Source: Lentisphaerota bacterium (GTDB lineage Bacteria; Verrucomicrobiota; Kiritimatiellia; RFP12; UBA1067). From it: 11,443 nt of DNA. The translations under genes were made by a program, and so were the position numbers. Numbering within the stretch: the stretch's first letter is position 1; the number at the start of each line of letters is the position of its first letter. Where the stretch lies: NCBI GenBank assembly GCA_015061765.1, contig SUVZ01000090.1, forward strand, positions 1-11,443, in the 5' to 3' direction. Below, in pieces: positions 1 through 6,400 of this stretch. The notes under the pieces are model-generated. The model saw only the letters and a list, made by a program, of their open reading frames with translations. It was not told the origin of the DNA and ran no database searches.

Positions 1-219
1 GTCATACGCCCCACCACCATTCTCACGCCATTTCATTATCGCATCTGCAACTGCCAAAGTCATCACAGTATCATCAGTAAAATAACACGGATGACGAGAT
101 TCACCCTTCGCCCTCAATAAAGTAAATCGCTTAGTCTTTCGATTATGCCACTCAAACCGCGACCCGGCAATATCCCCAACAATCGCACCAATCATTCCAT
201 TTTTCATTTCTCTCTTCAT
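1..219 (-). CDS. ADP-ribosylglycohydrolase (ARH/DraG family), N-terminal part, cut by the left window edge
   Basis: The first 73 codons of an ARH-family enzyme are visible; the rest lies beyond base 1. This family removes ADP-ribose from modified targets using a two-metal (usually Mg) centre. The segment shows the family's N-terminal G-D-I-A-G-S-R-F-E signature at residues 15-23 and the metal-binding T-D-D-T at 48-51. The start at 219 is chosen because AAAGGA lies 7 bases upstream (227-232) and the leader is identical to that of the complete copy starting at 2708. The two copies differ at 14 of 219 coding bases; ten changes are synonymous and four replace residues (3, 6, 25, 27), so this copy looks selected rather than decaying. 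Specific substrate unknown. Family assignment is firm; whether the full gene is intact cannot be seen. Confidence 0.88.
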   Translation of the reverse strand, partial: MKREMKNGMIGAIVGDIAGSRFEWHNRKTKRFTLLRAKGESRHPCYFTDDTVMTLAVADAIMKWRENGGGAYD

Positions 220-251
220 TTTCAAATCCTTTCTATCCCCTACTCGCCACT
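1..251. repeat. Direct repeat, copy 1 (ARH 5' end plus ribosome-site leader)
   Basis: This block aligns without gaps to 2490-2740 at a constant offset of 2489. I count 15 mismatches in the first 250 positions, and bases 1-99 are identical. Similarity includes the ribosome site and about 30 bases upstream of the start codon, then stops abruptly near 251. The repeat probably continues beyond the left edge. It marks a recent gene duplication or a gene-conversion tract. Confidence 0.95.
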
Positions 252-416
252 CACGGCGAAATCTTACACCATTGCATCACAATTCCGAATACGGCAAAGC
301 GAACCATCCCGCAATCCACCGCCACCTTTGGTAGGGCGCGTTGCTCCCAATGCGCCGCACGCTCCACCTCACCCGCCGTCCCCCTAGTCCTAACGGACGC
401 ATTCTTGTGTCCGCTC
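220..416. other. Intergenic stretch with REP-like hairpins, no gene
   Basis: These roughly 200 bases separate the ARH fragment from the next ARH start. The part next to the start (220-251) is the conserved leader with AAAGGA. The part at 331-416 holds two hairpins, listed separately. Bases 252-330 show nothing I recognise. Short open frames on both strands here lack ribosome sites and resemblance to known proteins. This is the longest stretch in the window without a convincing gene. Confidence 0.6.
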
Positions 417-420
417 CTAC
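331..420. repeat. REP-like inverted pair of hairpins bounded by GTAGG/CCTAC
   Basis: Two short hairpins face each other. The first pairs 335-342 with 349-356 (8 bp, one G-T wobble, 6-base loop GCTCCC). The second pairs 394-400 with 407-413 (7 bp, one G-T wobble, 6-base loop). Each is flanked on its outer side by GTAGG read outward-in: GTAGG at 331-335 and CCTAC at 416-420. Matching head tetranucleotide, similar stem length and inverted pairing are the form of REP doublets (BIMEs). Neither hairpin is followed by a T-run in the transcribed direction, so a classical intrinsic terminator is unlikely. The call rests on form only; other genomic copies would be needed to prove it is a repeat family. 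Confidence 0.45.
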
Positions 421-695
421 ACCTTGCCGCCATCAACCGCTCCCTCCGCAAACATCCTCTCGCACTTATGCAGCGTATCGGCCAGATCTGGCGTGAGGAA
501 CGTTTCGGCCTTGGCGCGAATATCCATAGGCACGCCATAATACGCACCGGCCACAGCGCCTGTGATGGCGGCGATGGTATCGGAGTCACCGCCGATTGAA
601 ATGGCGTTACGTATCGCATCCTCAAACGACGTTGACTCCAAAAACGCCTGCGCTTCCCATTTTATACCGTTTGCAAATATCCGCCAATCTTCCAA
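417..695 (-). pseudogene. ADP-ribosylglycohydrolase C-terminal fragment
   Basis: This open frame encodes at most 92 residues from a TTG codon at 695, with no ribosome site. Only about the last 75 residues, from base 650 leftward, resemble ARH. They match the C-terminus of the complete copy at 1860-2708, including the metal-binding D-S-D-T and the following glycine/alanine-rich helix, with few replacements. The N-terminal two thirds, including the T-D-D-T metal site, is missing, so it cannot form the active site by itself. The resemblance stops sharply at the codons for Q-A-F; upstream bases are unrelated and run into the end of the lipoprotein gene (stop at 697-699). The TAG stop (419-417) falls within the GTAGG end of the REP-like element. 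Best read as a duplication remnant, though the open frame could be translated by read-through from upstream. Confidence 0.75.
501..650. repeat. Direct repeat, C-terminal ARH block copy 1 (partner 1926-2075)
   Basis: Aligned without gaps at offset 1425 to 1926-2075. I count 18 mismatches in 150 positions, with runs of identity around 591-626. The predicted proteins are almost unchanged across the block, so most differences are synonymous. It is more diverged than the N-terminal block at 1-251, implying an older duplication. Confidence 0.9.
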
Positions 696-696
696 T

Positions 697-1842
697 CTAA
701 AATGAAGTCTTCTTGAGATCCAACGAACTACTCGCCGCCATAATCGTAGAGAAAAGCTCAGATTTCTCCGCGACTTCTACCACTGTATTGATTTTCAGCT
801 CCACAATATTGTAACTCATTTCTTTTGCCCCAGAATCGTCTACAAACGACGACACCGGAATAGAAAAGCGGCACCAGAGTTTTCTGTTCTCATAGTCAAC
901 ACAAAAGAGTGCGCAATTCAGCTTTTGGTTAAGACGCATTGCCGCATCAGCAACATCATTGACTCTATCTCCCGGAATCTCAACAGGGAAGACGCAGATG
1001 TTGCAGGTCATCCCGTCTTTAACGACTATTGTATATTCAAGTTCGTCATACATCCCCCCAATATCCTTTCTAACACCTTTAAAAACAGAACGAATAAATC
1101 CGACAGAATCATCGCCGCACCTGAAACGTTTACCGAACCAGTCATCGGCAGAACCATCGACCGTATACTCACCGTCCGAAAAACAAGCGTTGAGAACCGT
1201 CTTCGTATCGGCTTTGTTGTCGAATTTATCACGCTCAAAAATCTCAACAGGGGTAATCTTTGAGACCTCTTCCGATTCGTTTGTGCCGAGAAGCACAGAT
1301 CCAACCATATGTGAACAAGAAAAGAGTTTTTCAATCGCGGGTCCTATAAACCTCGGCATGGTTTTCTCCGGAGATCGTTCCAGCGCAGATAACCGGCACC
1401 ATGTCTGACACCTAATCATTCCATCGTCTTGCAGCACAAGCGTCGCGGGCGAGAGCCCGTATGCACATTCAGCACGAAAAAGAGATTCTATCATGTCTGC
1501 ACGGCGCTCAGCCGGCACCCGCGTCGGCAGATAGCCGTAACAATATGCCTTCTGACTCCCGGCGTTAAGATGAATGACGATGGAATATTCACTGAACAGC
1601 GCCGGGAAATACCCGACATTGCCGCGGATAAAAACATCCTTCCCTTCATTTTCAACCGCAAACGGAATTTTCATCTGATAAGGCTTAAGCCACTCGACAA
1701 CATTGGAAACGACATTCCCTTCTACAACGGCTTCATTGGACGATTCTTCCACAACACCACTCGCACCTCCGCTTTCATTCATCAAACATCCACCGATGCC
1801 GACACAAGCGAAACACAACAATGTGATAGACAAGCCTCTCAT
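697..1842 (-). CDS. Predicted lipoprotein with two related YbjN-like domains
   Basis: A 381-residue protein. Residues 1-19 form a lipoprotein signal: M-R, a hydrophobic stretch, then a lipobox-like I-G-G-C with Cys19 as the likely lipidation site, so it should be membrane-anchored outside the cytoplasm. The start at 1842 is preferred over one 7 codons upstream because AAAGGAG (1851-1857) lies 8 bases before it. After a Ser/Glu/Val-rich linker (20-50), residues about 55-155 and 265-335 resemble each other: strand-rich segment, V/I-P then an acidic-basic helix, then C-x-L/F and an aromatic W/C-R-F/L-S strand. That layout recalls the YbjN / type III chaperone-like fold; this is inference from pattern, not a firm family match. 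It begins 17 bases after the ARH stop, so it is probably co-transcribed with it. Function unknown. Confidence 0.8.
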   Translation of the reverse strand: MRGLSITLLCFACVGIGGCLMNESGGASGVVEESSNEAVVEGNVVSNVVEWLKPYQMKIPFAVENEGKDVFIRGNVGYFPALFSEYSIVIHLNAGSQKAYCYGYLPTRVPAERRADMIESLFRAECAYGLSPATLVLQDDGMIRCQTWCRLSALERSPEKTMPRFIGPAIEKLFSCSHMVGSVLLGTNESEEVSKITPVEIFERDKFDNKADTKTVLNACFSDGEYTVDGSADDWFGKRFRCGDDSVGFIRSVFKGVRKDIGGMYDELEYTIVVKDGMTCNICVFPVEIPGDRVNDVADAAMRLNQKLNCALFCVDYENRKLWCRFSIPVSSFVDDSGAKEMSYNIVELKINTVVEVAEKSELFSTIMAASSSLDLKKTSF

Positions 1843-1850
1843 ATAGCCAA

Positions 1851-1857
1851 CTCCTTT
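1851..1857 (-). promoter_or_regulatory. Ribosome binding site fixing the lipoprotein start
   Basis: AAAGGAG on the minus strand, 8 bases before the ATG at 1842. It lies just upstream of the ARH stop codon (1862-1860), partly between the two genes, and favours the start that gives an ideal signal peptide over the longer in-frame start at 1863. Confidence 0.7.
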
Positions 1858-1859
1858 CG

Positions 1860-2708
1860 TCACGAACCTAAAGCAAACATTCGCTCAAAATAGTACAGAC
1901 GCTGAAGAAGATAAACATCAAGAAATGATTCAGCCTTGGCGCGAATATCTCTAGGCACGCCATAATACGCCCCTGCCACAGCACCCGTGATAGCAGCGAT
2001 AGTATCTGAATCGCCGCCGATTGAAATGGCGTTACGTATCGCATCCTCAAATGAAGTTGACTCGAAAAACGCCTGTAATGCCTGCGGGACCGAACCTTGA
2101 CACGAAACATCAAACTTATAGCTTGGTCGAATATCATCAAGCGTAAAATCAATCGGATAATAATCGCGAACAATAACATCACGAATCTCATCTTTAGTCA
2201 CCCCTGTACGAGCCAAAAAAGTTGCAACAGCCGTCGCCTCCGCACCCTTTATACCCTCTGGATGATTATGCGTAACTTCCGTAACAGCGCGGGATATCGC
2301 CTTAACCTCATCCAGAGTCCGCCCTGCCCAGCCACATGCACTCACACGCATCGCCGCACCATTTCCCCAGCTGTTGTACGGCTGAGGAAATTCATCCTTA
2401 AGCCATAGCCTAAACGCTCCGCCATAACCGGCACATGGATAGCGTCTTCCGAAATCCTGCATACTCATAACAGCTTCAGCAGACAGTGCGTCATACGCCC
2501 CACCACCATTCTCACGCCATTTCATTATCGCATCTGCAACTGCCAAAGTCATCACAGTATCATCAGTAAAATAACACGGATGACGAGACTCCCCTTTCGC
2601 CCTCAATAAAGTAAATCGCTTAGTCTTTTGATTATACCACTCAAACCGCGATCCGGCAATATCACCGACAATCGCCCCGATCATTCCGTTATTCATTTCG
2701 CTTTTCAT
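1860..2708 (-). CDS. ADP-ribosylglycohydrolase (ARH/DraG family), complete
   Basis: A 282-residue cytoplasmic enzyme of normal family length. It is expected to hydrolyse ADP-ribose from a modified protein, nucleic acid or small molecule with two bound metals. Key sites are intact: G-D-I-A-G-S-R-F-E at 15-23, T-D-D-T at 48-51, the G-N-G-A-A-M-R segment at 115-121, T-H-N-H-P-E-G at 146-152 and D-S-D-T at 233-236. The start at 2708 is chosen for AAAGGA 7 bases upstream (2716-2721); a longer in-frame start at 2756 has no such site, and its extra 16 residues are not family-like. It follows the 218-residue gene by 57 bases and precedes the lipoprotein gene by 17. No partner ADP-ribosyltransferase is visible in the window, so its target is unknown. 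Confidence 0.93.
   Translation of the reverse strand: MKSEMNNGMIGAIVGDIAGSRFEWYNQKTKRFTLLRAKGESRHPCYFTDDTVMTLAVADAIMKWRENGGGAYDALSAEAVMSMQDFGRRYPCAGYGGAFRLWLKDEFPQPYNSWGNGAAMRVSACGWAGRTLDEVKAISRAVTEVTHNHPEGIKGAEATAVATFLARTGVTKDEIRDVIVRDYYPIDFTLDDIRPSYKFDVSCQGSVPQALQAFFESTSFEDAIRNAISIGGDSDTIAAITGAVAGAYYGVPRDIRAKAESFLDVYLLQRLYYFERMFALGS
1926..2075. repeat. Direct repeat, C-terminal ARH block copy 2 (partner 501-650)
   Basis: This is the part of the complete ARH gene that also survives in the downstream fragment: 132 of 150 positions identical by hand alignment. The right end of similarity at 2075 is abrupt and marks the break point of the deleted copy. Confidence 0.9.
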
Positions 2709-2740
2709 TTTCAAATCCTTTCTATCCCCTACTCGCCGCT
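2490..2740. repeat. Direct repeat, copy 2 (ARH 5' end plus leader; partner 1-251)
   Basis: Second copy of the block described at 1-251. It covers codons 1-73 of the complete ARH gene and about 32 bases of leader with the ribosome site. Identity is highest within the coding part farthest from the start codon (99 identical bases at 2490-2588). Confidence 0.95.
2716..2721 (-). promoter_or_regulatory. Ribosome binding site of the complete ARH gene
   Basis: AAAGGA on the minus strand, 7 bases before the ATG at 2708. The same element and spacing occur in the other ARH copy at 227-232 within the duplicated leader. It decides the start against a longer in-frame candidate at 2756. Confidence 0.75.
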
Positions 2741-2765
2741 CGCAGTGTGCAATCAAGAATGTATT

Positions 2766-3422
2766 TTAAAGTTCACCCAACTGCCATCCCCAATTTTCAC
2801 GTAGTCCTGGAAACAAAAATTGATCAACTCCTCCAACTGTTCTGGGAAATTTCTTGTGACGACCAACCATAACCTTAAACATTTCAAGGTCGGCTTGCAA
2901 CTGTGCATTAACATCCTCAACATTAGGCGACAGTATGATTCCATAACAACGTAGCGCGCCTTTGAATGGATTTCCATAAGACGGCACAATAAGTTGCGGA
3001 TAATAATGGTAAAATAAAAGTCGTGTATCAACACGTCTCCGAAGTTCATGCCCCAAGTCGATGTCACCAATCCGAAAACTTTCCACTAATGCATCAACGG
3101 CTACATTACAACCAAAACCTGCAAAATCGCACCCTGCAAAAAATGCATTTGCGTCAAGCCACACATCCCGTGCGTTTGGAACAAGATCCCATCTACCAAA
3201 AGTCTCCGACCAATCTGGATGCACACGAAGTGCAGAAAGTGTTATATGGATGCCATCTTCTCTCGTTTTCCTAAATAGCCGCCAAAATACAAGTGCCCTC
3301 CGCAAAACAAACTTGCCCTCCATTCGGATTGGCGTAGGCGTCCAATTTGTTTCTTTTGAGGATGATGCTCGAATTGAACTTGAAATAACCACATTGGTGT
3401 TTTCATCATGATGGTTAGCCAT
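2766..3422 (-). CDS. Conserved-looking protein of unknown function, 218 residues
   Basis: I do not recognise this protein. It starts at 3422 with AAGGAG 5 bases upstream, a strong ribosome site, so it is very probably a real gene. It has no signal peptide or membrane segment, so it should be cytoplasmic. The first 25 residues are Ser/Asn/Thr-rich and likely disordered. Residues 35-165 look like a mixed alpha/beta globular domain with many aromatics, including D-V-W-L-D at 86-90, two close cysteines at 98 and 105, and the F-Y-H-Y-Y-P stretch at 137-142. It begins 58 bases after the helicase gene and ends 57 before the ARH gene, in the same direction. One 60-base line I counted (2881-2940) is 42% GC, below much of the helicase gene. 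It could be an accessory or immunity-like partner of the helicase, but nothing shows this directly. Confidence 0.75.
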   Translation of the reverse strand: MANHHDENTNVVISSSIRASSSKETNWTPTPIRMEGKFVLRRALVFWRLFRKTREDGIHITLSALRVHPDWSETFGRWDLVPNARDVWLDANAFFAGCDFAGFGCNVAVDALVESFRIGDIDLGHELRRRVDTRLLFYHYYPQLIVPSYGNPFKGALRCYGIILSPNVEDVNAQLQADLEMFKVMVGRHKKFPRTVGGVDQFLFPGLRENWGWQLGEL

Positions 3423-3480
3423 TTTATCTCCTTTTTGTTTTCATCGTGACCGCTACTACAAATTGTTTCTAATGTAGAAA

Positions 3481-6400
3481 TCAAAACATCATTTCCTCCG
3501 CGCCATATTCGCAGAATCCTCCGCGATCCGAAATCCAACGAAGCAACTCACCATAAGCTCGTAGATTGTTCAACACCCGTTCATTCCCAACGAGATAGAA
3601 CCGTTCCTGCGCCCTAGTGACTGCAACATTTAGTTTACGGTCAATCTCTACATCCAATTCATCGCCGTCGTCGTCATCATCATACCGCTTCGCGGATATC
3701 CAGTCGGCCTGTTCCGCCGACGTGATGACAGTCGAAAAGATGATGACCGGACGTTCTCCGCCCTGATAGCGCTCCACTGTGTCCACCACGATGGCCGCCT
3801 CGGCTTCGGGGCCCAGTTCTTCCGCAATCCGATTGCGTACGCAGGCTATCTGGTTGCGGAACGGCACGATGATGCCGATGTCTTTGCTCTCGTATTTCAC
3901 AGGAGCCCCGTTAGGGTCTTCCGTATTCGGACGATTCGCGCCAGCCAGCAAGGTCTTGACGATGTTCATGCATATCCGGGCTTCGGCATCGCTCGTCTTG
4001 CCGCCGCCCCTTCGTCCTTCCTCGACCGGGAAGAAACCCAGCCGCGTCCCAAGGACATAACGTTCAAAAGGCGTCGTGCCTTCGCGTGCGGCAGGGAGCC
4101 CCACCATCTGGCGCGGCGCGGTGCCGTTTTTCAGTTTTCCGTCATAGAAAAACTCGTTGCAGAAATCGGCTATCATCGGATGCATGCGGAACTGCGTGTC
4201 GAGCATTCCGCAGAGATTCTTGTCTTCCCCGGCAATCCGCTTCAGTCGCGCAAAGAACGATTCCCGGCAGTCGCGGAACCCATGCCGAACCAATTCCTGG
4301 TCCTCGATACGTGATGTAATCTCGGATTGCTGTACGACCGCCGGAAGCTGCTTGTCGTCTCCGATGAAGATGAACTTGTCAACAAGAGGACCAGCTTGAT
4401 TGTCAAGGCGCTTTGCGCAAAAGAGCGGCAGGACATGCGCATCGAGAAGCTGCGAAGCCTCGTCGACGATGGCAAGGTCGAAATGCTTTACGAGCCCGCA
4501 TATCGCATGGCTCGGGCCAAGCGTGGAAACCGTACTCACGATAATGCGCGTGTTGTTCAGCGTTTCCCGGACCGCATCGCGGTTGGCAAGATGCATTTCT
4601 TCCGGGATCCGCGACCGGAAAACGGGATCGCACTTCTGGACTTTTCCTATCCGCATGTACATCTCGCCATTCCTCTCGCGGATTCTCGCCTCCAACATCT
4701 CGCATATCTTGTCCGTGGCCTTGTAGGTGTAGGCCAGAAGAAGCACTCTCCGTCCGGGAACGGCCATCGCCTCGTCCACAAGGGCTCGCATGGCGTGCGA
4801 GGTCTTGCCTGTTCCAGGAGGGCCCCAGAGGAGAAACCAGTCCTTGGCCCGCCATGCCTCGCCAAGCCATGACGACACGCCGGAATAACGCCGTTCCATC
4901 TCTTCGAGAGGGACGGGCAATACCGCGCGGGAATCCACTTCCGGGCTTTTCTCGTTCAAGACAAGTGCCCTGCGTCGTGCATCACCTGTCAGGAAATGCC
5001 AGAGGGCCTTATAGTCTCCCATGCCGTTCATGGGAGATGCCTCGACGGCGAAACGGGAGGTCGGACTGAAGCCAAACAAAGCGGCGGGCTGAGGATCGTC
5101 CAGCTTCAACGTGATTGTTCCCGCCTCCAATTTCTCGACAGCCGCGCTAAAGACGATGCTGTTCGTCAGGTTGGCTTCAGGACCTTCGGCATATAGCCCG
5201 ACGCCGTCTCCTTGCCGAATGGAACAACCGGCATTGCAGCGATTGCGTGTTGTGTCGAATGTGAGGCGAACGATGCGGTGCAAGTAATCCTCGTCATCGG
5301 ACTGAGGCTTTCGTACAAGGTCGGAAAGCCGCATCCCCGTTTCTTGACGTTTCTTTACCGGTAGTCGCCACGACATCGAAATGCCTCCGCGCCCAATTTC
5401 CGCGCCAGCGTCGCCTATGCGCGCCACGAAACTCTCCTCGGCAGCAAACTGGAGCATGCGGTAGAAGTAGCGTTTTTCAAGTTCAGACGCATCTTGGAAA
5501 GGTGCGAGCAGGGCCTCGAGTTCGGGCTTCTTGTAATTGAGCCACATGGTCCCTTCCAATTTCCACTCCGGGTTGCGGAAATCTGTAGCGCGAAGACCGT
5601 CTATGACACTTCGTAATTCCCCCGAACGTGCCAAGCGATCAATAGCCAATATCGCATTGCGAATGGATGTGAAATAGCGGACCTGCTGCCCGACAGAAAG
5701 ATTTCGTGTATTTGGTCTGAGGAAAAGCCGTCCGTTCTTTTCAGGCGAAAATCGATTAGCCTCAATCGTTTTGCCGTAATACAAAAACGGCAAGACCGAT
5801 TCACGCGTCAACCCCGCACTGAAGCCAAGAATGTCACCGTAAAACGACGGCTGGCAAACATGCTCTTCTTTGGGACGTTCCCCCTTGAAACTATCCCACT
5901 TCCCGGATTTAAGTTCAAATACGACCACTGAAGTTCGGTCAGGAGCATACGATAATGCGTCGGCACGAGCGGAGAGACCATATTGCGGAGAATAGAGCGG
6001 TGCCTCTATTTGCCAGTTGCGATTCCGAATTCCGTGTTCATTCGGGAGCGTGTCATTCAACACGTGTGAAATATTATTCTCCTCGCGTACACATTGCTGG
6101 AACCACCCATTCCCAACATTTGCATCGGTGAACTCAACGGCGTTTTCGCGATAGAACTCAATAACAAGATCACGTTCCGTCTTGGTACCACCGGCACAGC
6201 GTTCTGCAAGACAGGCGTTAGCAAAGTTTCCAAGCAGAAGATGCCCGCCCATGTTGATGCCGTCGGTTCCAGAAATGCGATACTTGTCCTTGGGATCGTC
6301 TTTGACTACGTCCAACCAAAAATACAATCCCGGATTGGCGTAGACGGAAGCCCTTCCGATTGACTGCGGGGAAAGAAGGTAGTCCGGTTCAAGGACGATT

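Noticed and set aside
1429..1893. Plus-strand open frame of 154 codons opposite the lipoprotein gene
   Set aside because: The minus-strand frame has a signal peptide, lipobox and ribosome site; the plus frame has none of these.
3466..3480. Small hairpin (TTTCTA / TAGAAA) just after the helicase stop as a terminator
   Set aside because: Six A/T-rich pairs with a 3-base loop and no T-run after it on the transcribed strand; too weak, and the next gene follows within 60 bases.
4327..4872. Plus-strand open frame of 181 codons opposite the helicase domain
   Set aside because: It lies antisense to conserved helicase motifs in a GC-rich region where long shadow frames are expected; no ribosome site or recognisable protein features.
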